From the NCBI GenBank assembly GCA_947493745.1, contig CANLSM010000005.1, positions 62,001 to 126,000 of the forward strand: a DNA stretch of 64,000 bases, written 5' to 3'. Below are positions 23,163 through 32,003 of the stretch, piece by piece. A model generated the notes under the pieces. That model ran no database searches. It worked only from the letters and a program-made list of their open reading frames with translations, and was not told where the DNA came from. This DNA comes from an uncultured Paracoccaceae bacterium (GTDB taxonomy: Bacteria > Pseudomonadota > Alphaproteobacteria > Rhodobacterales > Rhodobacteraceae). Position 1 is the first letter of the stretch, and the number at the start of each line of letters is the position of its first letter. Both the position numbers and the translations under genes were made by a program.

Positions 23163-24173
23163 TCAGAGCCGCCCTTTGACCTGCGCGCGAACAGCTTCGA
23201 TGATGTCCTCGACCTGCGGAACGGCGGCTTTCTCAAGCTCGGGGTTATAGGGGATCGGGCATTCCGCCCCGCCAAGCCGGACAATCGGCGCATCCAGATA
23301 GTCGAACGCATCGCTTTCGGCGACCATGGCGCTGATCTCGGCCCCGATCCCCAGCGTCTTCACGGCTTCATAGACACAGACAAGACGGGAGGTCTTGCGC
23401 ACGCTGGCCAGCACCGTCTCGCGATCAAGCGGGCGAACCGTGCGCAGGTCGATGACCTCCGCCTCGATCCCCTCACCGGCCAGCATCTCTGCCGCCTCCA
23501 GCACCTTGTGAACCATAATCGAGGTTGCAACGATGCTGACATCCACACCTTCGCGCCGGATCTCCGCCTTGCCGATGGGAACCGTATAATGTCCCTCCGG
23601 CACCGCACCACGCATCTTGTAGAGCAGCTTGTGCTCGAAGATCATCACCGGATCGGGGTCTTCAAGCGCGGCCAGCAACAGCCCCTTTGCGTCATGCGGT
23701 GTGGATGGCTGCACCACCTTCAAGCCCGGCACATGGGCAAACCAGGCCTCAAGGCTCTGGCTGTGTTGCGCGGCGGCGCCGGTTCCGGAGCCCGCGGGAA
23801 ACCGCATGACCACCGGCACCGACACCGCACCCCCCAACATGTATCGGACCTTGGCCGCCTGATTGACGATCTGCTCCATCGCAAGCGTGGCAAAGTCCGA
23901 GAACTGAAACTCGAAGATCGGGCGCAGACCGGTCAGCGCCGCACCGACGGCAACCCCTGCTCCGCCAAGCTCCGATATTGGCGTGTCGATCACGCGGTCC
24001 GGACCGTATGTGTCGATCAGATCGCCGGTGACCTGAAAGGCCCCGCCATAGACACCGATATCCTCGCCCATCAGAATGACCCGCTCGTCCGAGGCGAGCG
24101 CGACATCCATCGCCTCGCGGATTGCCTCGGCATAGCTCAGCTCCCGGGCCTCGATATCGGCTGCGACATTCAT
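23163..24173 (-). CDS. Thiamine-diphosphate-dependent dehydrogenase E1 beta (acetoin/pyruvate type)
   Basis: 336-residue transketolase-like beta subunit. Family blocks are [73 protein letters not shown] and [33 protein letters not shown]. It pairs with the E1 alpha gene, overlapping it by 4 bp (ATGA), and with the lipoyl-hydrolase gene 1 bp downstream. In acetoin systems this pair cleaves an acyloin C-C bond and passes the acyl group to the E2 lipoyl arm; the natural substrate here is not established. Confidence 0.93.
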   Translation of the reverse strand: MNVAADIEARELSYAEAIREAMDVALASDERVILMGEDIGVYGGAFQVTGDLIDTYGPDRVIDTPISELGGAGVAVGAALTGLRPIFEFQFSDFATLAMEQIVNQAAKVRYMLGGAVSVPVVMRFPAGSGTGAAAQHSQSLEAWFAHVPGLKVVQPSTPHDAKGLLLAALEDPDPVMIFEHKLLYKMRGAVPEGHYTVPIGKAEIRREGVDVSIVATSIMVHKVLEAAEMLAGEGIEAEVIDLRTVRPLDRETVLASVRKTSRLVCVYEAVKTLGIGAEISAMVAESDAFDYLDAPIVRLGGAECPIPYNPELEKAAVPQVEDIIEAVRAQVKGRL

Positions 24174-25180
24174 GCGGCGGGCTTTGTGTAGACGTCCCTG
24201 GTGACATCACTCAGCGCTGGCGCGGGGCTTTCCTTTGCAAAGGCAATGCCCTGGACGATTTCGGCCTCGGCCTCGGCCTCGATTCGGGCGGCATCGCCCG
24301 CGCCGATGATCCCGTGATCCGACAGCATCTGCACCATACGCGGGATCGGGTCGCACGCCATCCACTCGGCGATTTCCTCTTTCGAGCGATAGCGGTTCCG
24401 GTCCGACTTCGAATGCCCGCGCCAGCGATAGGTCACGGCCTCGATCAGCGACGGACCCTCGCCCGCACGGGCGCGCGCGATCGCGGCCTCAGACGCCTCG
24501 CTGACAGCCGAGAAATCATTGCCGTCAACCGACGCACCAGCCATCGCATAGGCCACCGCCCGGTCCGCGATGGATGCAACCGCAGTGGAGCGATCCGTAG
24601 ACATCGACATGCCGTACTTGTTGTTTTCACACAGGAAAATCACCGGCAGCTTCCAGATCGCCGCCATGTTGAGCGCCTCGTGAAACGCGCCCTCATTGTT
24701 GGCGCCATCGCCGAAGAAACAGACCGTCACCGCCCCCGTTTCCAGCCGTTTGGCCGAAAGGGCCGCACCGACCGCAATCGGCAACCCGCCACCGACAATC
24801 CCGTTTGCCCCCAGATTGCCCTTGCCGACATCGGCGATATGCATGGAACCGCCGCGCCCCTTGCAATAGCCGGTCTCCTTGCCGAAGAACTCTGCGAACA
24901 TCCGGCCCACATCCGCGCCCTTGGCGATGGAATGACCATGGCCGCGATGGGTCGAGGTGATCTTGTCGGTCTCGCTCAGGCCGATGCAGGCACCGACCGC
25001 ACTCGCCTCCTGCCCGATCGAGAGATGCATGGTGCCGTGGATCAGGCCGCGTGTGTAACTGTCCTCGGCCCCCTCCTCGAACTTGCGGATCAGATACATC
25101 TGGCGCAAGGCACCCCGCAGCCGCTCGGGCGTGTAGGCGGAGATCGCAAAGGGGATGTTGTCGGGCGAGGTGTCAGCCAT
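24170..25180 (-). CDS. Thiamine-diphosphate-dependent dehydrogenase E1 alpha (acetoin/pyruvate type)
   Basis: 336-residue alpha subunit. The ThDP/Mg-binding motif is complete: [40 protein letters not shown]. Other blocks are [84 protein letters not shown] and [18 protein letters not shown]. It overlaps the oxidoreductase stop upstream by 8 bp and the E1 beta start by 4 bp, indicating a tightly coupled operon. Confidence 0.94.
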   Translation of the reverse strand: MADTSPDNIPFAISAYTPERLRGALRQMYLIRKFEEGAEDSYTRGLIHGTMHLSIGQEASAVGACIGLSETDKITSTHRGHGHSIAKGADVGRMFAEFFGKETGYCKGRGGSMHIADVGKGNLGANGIVGGGLPIAVGAALSAKRLETGAVTVCFFGDGANNEGAFHEALNMAAIWKLPVIFLCENNKYGMSMSTDRSTAVASIADRAVAYAMAGASVDGNDFSAVSEASEAAIARARAGEGPSLIEAVTYRWRGHSKSDRNRYRSKEEIAEWMACDPIPRMVQMLSDHGIIGAGDAARIEAEAEAEIVQGIAFAKESPAPALSDVTRDVYTKPAA

Positions 25181-26489
25181 GGACCAGCCTGTCCTGTCGC
25201 GCGCGCAACTCGGCGATTTTCGAGCCTTCCGGCACGCGCGTGTTCTGATAGGTGATCAACGCGCCCTTGCGAACCGGTGCCGTGACCGAGCAACCGGCCA
25301 GCAATCCGCAAGGAATGGCCTGCGCGGCGTGCGCCTCGCCTGCCTCCATGATCCAGGCACGGTAGCAATACTCCCCGATCTGATCGAGGGTATCGCCAGG
25401 GTTGAGATCCCGCTTGGCGACCGCGCAGACCTCCGCCACCGGTCTGGCCAGCGGCACCATGTCCGCCTTGCCATAGAGCACCGCCCGCGCGCAGGTCAGC
25501 GGCACTTCAAGCGAGGTCAGATGATAGGGCCGGATGAAGGTGAAATACGGCCCCTCGCCCATCTTGAGGTCTTCCATGCGCTCGCGCACCCGTGGATGCG
25601 CCATGTCCGCGACGACGAAAACCCCCGGAGCGACGCCCTTGCCGATGGAGAAATCCACCCGCCCCGGCCCGGACAGAAGGCCACCATCATCCTTCGGCAC
25701 AAGCACTTTCGACAATGCCTCGGGCCCGGCGACAGGCCCGTGCATTCCCGGCCTGTCAGGGACAAGTCCGGTGGCGTTTGCAATCGCTGCCATCTCCACC
25801 ATGGTTTTGGAGCCATCGACGAACTCCACCAGCATCCGCGTGTTCATGTTCCGCCGGGCGGCTTCCTCCGCATAGTCGTCTGGCACCGCATCGACGTTGA
25901 GCGGGTTGTTCTTGCCCTTGCCCGCACAGACGATCTTGTGGCCCATGGCCGAGACGAACTCGATCAGCTCCATGCAGGAGGACGGCTCGTCGCCCGCGCC
26001 CAGCGAATAGACCACGCCCAGCCTGTCGGCCTCGGCCTTGAGATAGGCACCGATGGTCACATCCGCCTCGACATTCATCATCACCAGGTGCTTGCCACGC
26101 TCCATCGCGGCCAGACCGATCTCGGCACCGACCGCAGGCACACCGGTCGCATCGATCACCACATCGATCAGACCGCTTTCAAGGATCGTGTCCACAGTAT
26201 CGGTGACAGCGGTCTTGCCGTCCTCGATCACTCGGTTGAGCGCATCGGTCGAGGTGGCATCCACCGAATGCCCGGTATCCAGACGTGCGATTTCAACAGC
26301 CCGGTGGGCCACCGCCGGGTCAAGATCGGTGATCGCGGCCACCTCCACCCCCTGCATCAGGGCAGCGCGCGTCACGATATCCGTGCCCATCTCGCCCGAC
26401 CCGATCAGGCCGATGCGCACTGGACGGCCCTCGTGCTGGCGTTCGGCCAGATCACGCGCAAGACCGGTAAGGGCAACATTCGAAGGCAT
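25173..26489 (-). CDS. SAF-domain NAD(P)-dependent oxidoreductase (homoserine-dehydrogenase-like fold)
   Basis: 438-residue protein. The N-terminal Rossmann domain has VRIGLIGSGEMGTDIVTRAALMQGVEVAAITDLDP and DVVIDATGVPAVGAEIGLAAMERGKHLVMMNVEAD. The C-terminal SAF domain has AVAKRDLNPGDTLDQIGEY and VTAPVRKGALITYQN. Such proteins are often annotated vaguely; related ones act on sugar acids or polyol derivatives. It is the promoter-proximal gene of the acetoin-type E1/E2 operon, so it probably makes or uses the compound cleaved by that complex. A 34-bp candidate SorC operator lies 38-71 bp upstream of its start. Function beyond oxidoreductase is not assigned. Confidence 0.85.
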   Translation of the reverse strand: MPSNVALTGLARDLAERQHEGRPVRIGLIGSGEMGTDIVTRAALMQGVEVAAITDLDPAVAHRAVEIARLDTGHSVDATSTDALNRVIEDGKTAVTDTVDTILESGLIDVVIDATGVPAVGAEIGLAAMERGKHLVMMNVEADVTIGAYLKAEADRLGVVYSLGAGDEPSSCMELIEFVSAMGHKIVCAGKGKNNPLNVDAVPDDYAEEAARRNMNTRMLVEFVDGSKTMVEMAAIANATGLVPDRPGMHGPVAGPEALSKVLVPKDDGGLLSGPGRVDFSIGKGVAPGVFVVADMAHPRVRERMEDLKMGEGPYFTFIRPYHLTSLEVPLTCARAVLYGKADMVPLARPVAEVCAVAKRDLNPGDTLDQIGEYCYRAWIMEAGEAHAAQAIPCGLLAGCSVTAPVRKGALITYQNTRVPEGSKIAELRARQDRLVHG

Positions 26490-26526
26490 GGGAAACTCCA
26501 GCCGAAATCCTTTGCGGAAACTATCA

Positions 26527-26560
26527 TGAACTTTCGTACAATAATCAATACGTTTGTTCA
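26527..26560. promoter_or_regulatory. Candidate SorC operator, copy 1
   Basis: TGAAC (26527-26531) and GTTCA (26556-26560) are inverted half-sites with 24 bp between them; just inside lie TTTCGTA and TACGTTT, giving an extended imperfect palindrome. The same TGAAC-N24-GTTCA layout recurs at 27484-27517, in front of the ABC operon. It is placed to control the oxidoreductase/E1/E2/SorC operon. DeoR/SorC regulators of other bacteria bind TGAAC-type half-sites. Confidence 0.6.
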
Positions 26561-26732
26561 GATAGACTGGTCAGTGGTCGGATGATCCACCTGTTGCACG
26601 ATCCAATGAGGCCGGGTCCCGCCGCATTGTGCAGCCTTTGACATAAAGCCTGCCCTTCGGTCAGAGCACGTTCCAAAGCGCATGAATGGTCGGTCTCGAA
26701 CCCCTATCGCTGCTTGATCGTGCCGGAAATAC

Positions 26733-27218
26733 TCAACCTGATGGCTCGGAGAGATCGGGCTGCAGTTTCCCAAAGCCTTCCCTGACCTCGTCTTCCCACG
26801 GAAACCGACCCTGCTTGTCCGGGAAGAAAATCTGCAGAACCTGAAAGCTGTCGCCACCATAGAACCATCGACTCCACCCGAAATGCTCGGCGAAGTTCTC
26901 AACCAGAACCGGCTTCAGAATCACGTCGAAGCCAGTCAGGATGTCCGATACCGGCTCATTTGTCGCAAACCGCTTTCCTTCATTCAGGTCGTGAAAGAAA
27001 TTCCAGAAGATATCGTGAGATATCTCCTGCGGCAGCGAAAACAGCATCAATTCAGGCAGCTCGAACTTGAGCCAGAAGCCGGTTGTGTATGAAAAGCCCG
27101 GGCCTGCGGCATCTTGAGCGATATGAGTTTCAATCCACCCGTGTTCGCGGATTTTCTCCACGAAATTCCTTTCGCCCTCGTCGAGCAGGGACGCATCAAT
27201 ATCAAGTGCCGTTTTCAT
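26733..27218 (-). CDS. DUF4262 domain-containing protein
   Basis: 161-residue soluble protein. The family core is FVEKIREHGWIETHIAQDAAGPGFSYTTGFWLKFELPELMLFSLPQEISHDIFWNFFHDLNEG; the second half ends in GGDSFQVLQIFFPDKQGRFPWED. GGGAG lies upstream of the ATG. It sits between the two putative SorC-controlled operons but has no obvious link to them. Molecular function of DUF4262 is not known; the gene has fewer G/C-rich codons than its neighbours, so it may be a later arrival. Confidence 0.82.
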   Translation of the reverse strand: MKTALDIDASLLDEGERNFVEKIREHGWIETHIAQDAAGPGFSYTTGFWLKFELPELMLFSLPQEISHDIFWNFFHDLNEGKRFATNEPVSDILTGFDVILKPVLVENFAEHFGWSRWFYGGDSFQVLQIFFPDKQGRFPWEDEVREGFGKLQPDLSEPSG

Positions 27219-27612
27219 TCGATCTTCTCCCGCGTTGAGGGTCGCAGGCTATTCTCACAGAGCAAAGGTCGTCAAACGCCGCCCGATGCCGCTCCGGTCG
27301 CTTGCAGCGCAGGTCGTACGCCCCGCCATCGGTTGTTACCGGTATTCGGGTGTCAAACGACCGTTCCTGGCCGGGCACCCGAAGCTGACGCTGGCGTCAA
27401 AGGCACCCGGCATTTTATATGGACGAATTCGGGCTATCTGGTCTCTGATGAGCACAAGATTTGGCTTGACAGGTCAGAGGCTTTGAACATTAGTATCTAA
27501 AACAGTTCAAATGTTCAGTGCGATAAATCGCGATACCCGAGCAAGACGCACGACAGATGCGTCCGGGGCTTCGACAAGCCTCATATCGGAATCATTTTGG
27601 GAGGAATGCTTG
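27219..27612. promoter_or_regulatory. 394-bp intergenic region with the ABC operon promoter
   Basis: No gene with family features was found here. The region separates the minus-strand DUF4262 gene from the ABC binding-protein gene. Its second half is more AT-rich and contains the candidate SorC operator at 27484-27517. The binding-protein gene has a good GGGAGG Shine-Dalgarno just before its ATG. Confidence 0.5.
27484..27517. promoter_or_regulatory. Candidate SorC operator, copy 2
   Basis: TGAACATT (27484-27491) and AATGTTCA (27510-27517) are perfect 8-bp inverted arms with 18 bp between them. Total span is 34 bp, identical to copy 1 at 26527-26560, with TGAAC and GTTCA at the same spacing and several matching internal bases. 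It lies about 100 bp upstream of the ABC binding-protein start. Confidence 0.65.
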
Positions 27613-29154
27613 ATGGGTGAGTTCAACACAGTTTCACGCCGGTCGTTTCTGAAGACATCGACCGCAGCAGGCGCCGTCGCGGCGCTCGGGACACCGACGC
27701 TTGCGGATGGCCACCTGCCCGATCCGGCAAGCGTTCTGGCCGATATCTCTGTTCCGAAATATGTACGCGAGGACTATCGCACCCTTTATGGCATGAGCGG
27801 CGATCCGATCTGGGACACCGATCAGGACTGGATCCGCACCGTCGACTGGGAGGCCGTGCGCAGCGAACTGGCAGGCACCACCGTGCGCTTCGCCATTGGT
27901 GCTGCCGATCAGGAAAGTGCCGCCGAAGGGCTGGTGCCGTTCGAGAAGCTCTCGGGCATCAAGGTCGAGCTGGTTCCGATCCCCGATGACAGCTTCTATG
28001 ACAAGGCGATTGCCGAGTTCATCTCGGGCAATGCCAGTTTCGACGCGCTGCAGTTCTTCTCGCCCTGGCTGGGGGATTTCGCGGCACCGGGCTTTCTCGC
28101 ACCGCTGGATGATTATGCCTCGAAATGGAACCTGCCACTTGATGACTTCTACGACACCTACCGTCTGAATTACGGCTTCTTCAACGGCCAGATGTACGGC
28201 ATCCCGTTCGATTGCGACATCCAGATGGTCCATGTCCGCAAGGGCTATATGGAGACGCTGCTGGGCGGTGAGATCGATAAATGGAATTCGGTTCCCACCT
28301 ATGACGAACTGATCCGCGTCTCGGGCGAGCTGAACAAGATAGAGCCGGGCGTGGCCGGTGTCGGTCTGATGGCCGCACGCGGCTTCTGGTCCACCTATAC
28401 ATGGGAGCATATCGCCGCCCAGGCAGGCATGATGCTCTTTGACGAGGACTGGAACCCGATCTTCAACGGCGAAGCGGGCATGAAGGGGCTTGAGATCATT
28501 CTGGAGCTTGCCAAGAACTCCGCCGAGGGCACCGCAGGGGCCGGCTGGGGCGAGAACCGCGCCGCATGGCTGGGTGGGCAGCTTGCCACCAATGTTTCCT
28601 GGCAGGACAGCGGCACGCAGGCCATGCGGCCCGACCAGTCCCAGATCGTCGATGATTTCGTCACGATCTACGAGCCGCGCATCTCGGGCGGCAACTTTGC
28701 CCCGCCGAATATCGCAGGCTCGACCTCATGCGTCGCGTCCACCAGCCAGAACCCCGAAGGGGCCTTCCTGATGCTGGCGTTCCTCACCACCTCCTCGATC
28801 ATGGCGATGAACGAAGCGAATGCGAACGGGGTCGCACCGGGCTATCGCTCCGTCCTGTCGAACCCGGGCCTCCAGGCGGTCTCGCAGCCAGCCGAGGTCT
28901 GGGGCAAGAGCCTCGATTACGCATGGTGCGCGCCGCGTCTGCCGGGTATGTTCGAGATGGAACAGGCGCTTGGCAACGAGATCAACCGCGCCGTCGTGGG
29001 TCAAATCTCGGCCAGGGAGGCGCTGGACAATGGCGCGGACGCCATTCGCAAGATCATGGACCGAAACGGTTTCTACTCCAGCCGTCCGCCAGTGGATTAC
29101 GCCGCTGTCGAACCGGGCCTGTGGGTCGGCAAGGGCAAGGAGATGCCCTTCTGA
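27613..29154 (+). CDS. Carbohydrate-type ABC transporter substrate-binding protein, Tat-exported
   Basis: 513-residue periplasmic binding protein of the family 1 (MalE/UgpB-like) type. The N-terminus SRRSFLKTSTAAGAVAALGTPTLA is a twin-arginine signal (RRSFLK). Mature features include TTVRFAIGAADQESAAEGLVPFEKLSGIKVELVPIPDDSFYDKAIAEFISGNASFDALQFFSPWLGDFAAPGFLAPLDDY and MYGIPFDCDIQMVHVRK. The ATG at 27613 has a GGGAGGA site. It heads an operon with two permeases, an ATPase and a PfkB kinase. Its size is above the usual 400-450 residues. Ligand unknown; a sugar or polyol is likely. Confidence 0.92.
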   Translation: MGEFNTVSRRSFLKTSTAAGAVAALGTPTLADGHLPDPASVLADISVPKYVREDYRTLYGMSGDPIWDTDQDWIRTVDWEAVRSELAGTTVRFAIGAADQESAAEGLVPFEKLSGIKVELVPIPDDSFYDKAIAEFISGNASFDALQFFSPWLGDFAAPGFLAPLDDYASKWNLPLDDFYDTYRLNYGFFNGQMYGIPFDCDIQMVHVRKGYMETLLGGEIDKWNSVPTYDELIRVSGELNKIEPGVAGVGLMAARGFWSTYTWEHIAAQAGMMLFDEDWNPIFNGEAGMKGLEIILELAKNSAEGTAGAGWGENRAAWLGGQLATNVSWQDSGTQAMRPDQSQIVDDFVTIYEPRISGGNFAPPNIAGSTSCVASTSQNPEGAFLMLAFLTTSSIMAMNEANANGVAPGYRSVLSNPGLQAVSQPAEVWGKSLDYAWCAPRLPGMFEMEQALGNEINRAVVGQISAREALDNGADAIRKIMDRNGFYSSRPPVDYAAVEPGLWVGKGKEMPF

Positions 29155-29172
29155 CCCAAGCGGTTTAGCGTA

Positions 29173-30108
29173 ATGAGTAACTCCCTGCTAAAGCCCAAGG
29201 CGACCGCTGCCGCCTTGGGTACCCCTCGCCCCCCGCGCCGTCGCAGCAAGACCATGCGGACGCTTTTCCCCTATCTGCTTGTGGCCCCTGCCGTCACATA
29301 CCTGCTGATGATCACGCTCTATCCCGGCGCCTACGCGATCTATCAGAGCTTCTTTCTGGTCCGGTTTCAGTCCTGGACGCCGATCGGGTTCGAGAACTAC
29401 ACCGATCTCTTCTCGGATCGCGAGTTCTGGGCGGCACTCTGGAACACGCTGGTGATGGGTGGGATCGCGCTGGCGCTGGAATGCGTCATCGCGCTGGCAC
29501 TCGCCTTCTTCGCCTATCGCGACCCGTTCATCCGCGGCTGGCGGATCATCTTTCTTGTGCCCATGCTCTTCATGCCATCGGCTGTGGCCTTCATCTGGAA
29601 GCTCGCCTTCAATGATGCGCGCGTGGTCTCGGACCTGCTGATCGGCATCGGCCTGCTTGAAGACAACATCAGCTTTCTTTCGTCGATCTGGCTGGCACGC
29701 ATGACACTGATCATCGCGGATGTCTGGCAATGGACACCCTTCCTTTTCATCATCTTCGTGGCAGCCCTTCAGGGACAGGATGAGGAGGTCGAGGAAGCCG
29801 CCCGCCTCGACGGGGCAAGCTGGTTCGCAATCTTCTGGAACATCTCATTACCGATGATGCGGCCCGTCATTGCGGTCGCGGTGATCCTGCGCGGCATCGA
29901 CATCACCACGATGTTCGCCAATGTCTTCATCATGACGCAAGGCACACCGGGCGGCGCCACCGAGACGATCAGTTATTTCATCTACCGGATCGGCTTCAAG
30001 ACCTTCAACTTCGGCTATGCTTCGGCTGCGTCCGTCGTGATGCTGGTGCTCACCATCATCATAGCCCAGGTCGTCGTCAAACGCGCCTTCCACTCGGGGA
30101 GAACTTGA
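29173..30108 (+). CDS. Sugar-type ABC transporter permease (MalF/UgpA-like)
   Basis: 311-residue inner-membrane permease with six predicted membrane segments, starting with FPYLLVAPAVTYLLMITLYPGAYAIYQSFFL. The EAA loop that contacts the ATPase is EEVEEAARLDGASWFAIFWNISLPMMRPV. A basic N-terminus (RPPRRRSKTMRTL) precedes the first segment. It follows the binding-protein gene by 18 bp and partly overlaps the Shine-Dalgarno of the second permease. Confidence 0.94.
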   Translation: MSNSLLKPKATAAALGTPRPPRRRSKTMRTLFPYLLVAPAVTYLLMITLYPGAYAIYQSFFLVRFQSWTPIGFENYTDLFSDREFWAALWNTLVMGGIALALECVIALALAFFAYRDPFIRGWRIIFLVPMLFMPSAVAFIWKLAFNDARVVSDLLIGIGLLEDNISFLSSIWLARMTLIIADVWQWTPFLFIIFVAALQGQDEEVEEAARLDGASWFAIFWNISLPMMRPVIAVAVILRGIDITTMFANVFIMTQGTPGGATETISYFIYRIGFKTFNFGYASAASVVMLVLTIIIAQVVVKRAFHSGRT

Positions 30109-30110
30109 GC

Positions 30111-30953
30111 ATGGCCTCCACCCGCCGCCGCAAGGGCGACAGCCGCATGATCCGCTATATCGTGCTGGGAAGCTGGGCGCTCTTCTGCCTCGCCCCGGTC
30201 CTTTGGTTCCTGTCCATCGGGTTCCGCCCCCGGACCGAGATCATCACGCCGCAGCCGATCTATTTCCCGACCTTCTCGCTCGATGCCTGGCACATGATCT
30301 GGAGCGACTGGCCCATGGCCGCCTATCTGCGCAACTCGGTGCTGGCAATCCTGGGTTCGGTCGTCATCGATCTGGTGCTGGCGATCCCGGCGGCCTATTC
30401 GCTGGCCCGGTTCCGGTACAGAGGCCGCGAGGATATCGGCTTCTACATCCTGTCGACCCGGATGATGGCACCCGCCATCGTGGCCATCCCGATCTTCTTC
30501 CTGTTCCGCAACATGGGGCTTCTGGACACGATCTGGGCGCTGATGCTGATCTATGCGGCCATCAACCTCAGCGTCGTGACCTGGATCATCCGCTCCTACA
30601 TGCTCGACATCCCCAAGGAGCTGGAGGACGCCGCCCGCACCGACGGGGCCTCGGATCTGCGCATCCTGTGGGAGATCATCATCCCCGCCTGCCTGCCCGG
30701 CATCATCACGGCGGGCGTCATTGCGGCGATCTTCGCGATCAACGAGTTTCTCTTCACGCTGCTCATAGCCTCGACCAAGAACGCCTATACGATGTCGGTG
30801 GCGCTGGCGAATTTCACCGGCGGCTCGGACGGGGTGATCTACAACGCCATTGCGCTCGTCGCCTTCCTCGCCTTCGTGCCGGTTTTCGTGGTGGTGGTGG
30901 CAATCCAGAAACATCTGTCGCGTGGTCTGACCATGGGCGCGGTCAAGGGGTGA
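30111..30953 (+). CDS. Sugar-type ABC transporter permease (MalG/UgpE-like)
   Basis: 280-residue permease with six predicted membrane segments (MIRYIVLGSWALFCLAPVLWFLSIGF first). The EAA loop is KELEDAARTDGASDLRILWEIIIPACLPG. A TTG six bases upstream overlaps the preceding stop and could also start the protein; the ATG at 30111 has GGAG at a suitable distance and was chosen. It pairs with the upstream permease as the heterodimeric channel. Confidence 0.93.
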   Translation: MASTRRRKGDSRMIRYIVLGSWALFCLAPVLWFLSIGFRPRTEIITPQPIYFPTFSLDAWHMIWSDWPMAAYLRNSVLAILGSVVIDLVLAIPAAYSLARFRYRGREDIGFYILSTRMMAPAIVAIPIFFLFRNMGLLDTIWALMLIYAAINLSVVTWIIRSYMLDIPKELEDAARTDGASDLRILWEIIIPACLPGIITAGVIAAIFAINEFLFTLLIASTKNAYTMSVALANFTGGSDGVIYNAIALVAFLAFVPVFVVVVAIQKHLSRGLTMGAVKG

Positions 30954-30956
30954 CGC

Positions 30957-32003
30957 ATGGCACGGATTGAGCTTTCCGGCATTCAGAAACGGTGGGGCGC
31001 GGTCTGGGGCGTGCGCGATGTGAATATCGACATCGCCGACGAGGAACTGATCGTCTTTCTCGGCCCGTCCGGCTGCGGCAAGACGACGACCATGCGAATG
31101 ATCGCGGGGCTTGAAGACCCGACCGAGGGCGAGGTCCGCATGGATGGCGAGGTGATGAACGATATCGACGCCCGCGACCGGGACGTAGCCATGGTGTTTC
31201 AGGGCTATGCGCTCTACCCCAACATGTCGATCTACGAGAACATCCGCTTTCCGCTGCGCATGCGCGACGTGCCGAAATCCGAGCATGACCGGCTGGTCCG
31301 CGAGGCCGCGGACATGGTCGAGCTTGGCGACTTTCTCGACCGCAAACCGGGCGCGCTGTCGGGCGGGCAACGGCAGCGGGCAGCCCTTGCGCGTGCCATC
31401 GTGCGCCAGCCGCAGGTCTTCCTGATGGACGAGCCGCTCTCCAACCTCGACGCCAAGCTGCGTCAGGCCATGCGCGTGCAGATCAAGCATCTGCAACGAC
31501 AGCTGAAGATCACCACGGTCTATGTGACCCATGACCAGATCGAAGCCATGACGCTGGCCGACCGGATCGTAATCATGGAGGGCGGCCTGATCCAGCAGAT
31601 CGGCACACCCGACGAGATCTATTCCGATCCCGCCAACACTTTCGTTGCAGGCTTCATCGGCGCGCCGCCCATGAACCTGATCGAGGGGCGCATTCAGAGT
31701 GGCACGTTTGTCTCGGACGGGATCACCCTGCCCGGAACCGGTATCACGGATCGCGACAGTGTCACGCTCGGCGTCCGGCCCGAGGATTGCAGCGTCGCGG
31801 ACAGCGGCCATCTGGCGGGCCAGGTTTACGGGGTGGAGCCCACTGGCGACCAGACCTTCCTCACCCTGCGCATCGGCGCACGCCTGATCGAGGTGAAGGC
31901 GGATCGCGACTACCGCTCCGATCTGGACGTGACCGAGACCGTTGCCTTCGACCCGGGCCGCCTCTACTTTTTTGACACAGGCAGCGGCCAGCGGATCAGA
32001 TAG
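30957..32003 (+). CDS. ABC transporter ATP-binding protein (MalK/UgpC type)
   Basis: 348-residue ATPase. Walker A is FLGPSGCGKTTTMRMIAG, the signature is GALSGGQRQRAALARAIVRQP, Walker B is VFLMDEPLSNLDAKLR and the switch histidine is in VYVTHDQIEAMTLADRI. A C-terminal TOBE/OB regulatory domain follows from about residue 240 (FIGAPPMNLIEGRI). It energises the importer encoded just upstream (3-bp gap). Confidence 0.95.
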   Translation: MARIELSGIQKRWGAVWGVRDVNIDIADEELIVFLGPSGCGKTTTMRMIAGLEDPTEGEVRMDGEVMNDIDARDRDVAMVFQGYALYPNMSIYENIRFPLRMRDVPKSEHDRLVREAADMVELGDFLDRKPGALSGGQRQRAALARAIVRQPQVFLMDEPLSNLDAKLRQAMRVQIKHLQRQLKITTVYVTHDQIEAMTLADRIVIMEGGLIQQIGTPDEIYSDPANTFVAGFIGAPPMNLIEGRIQSGTFVSDGITLPGTGITDRDSVTLGVRPEDCSVADSGHLAGQVYGVEPTGDQTFLTLRIGARLIEVKADRDYRSDLDVTETVAFDPGRLYFFDTGSGQRIR

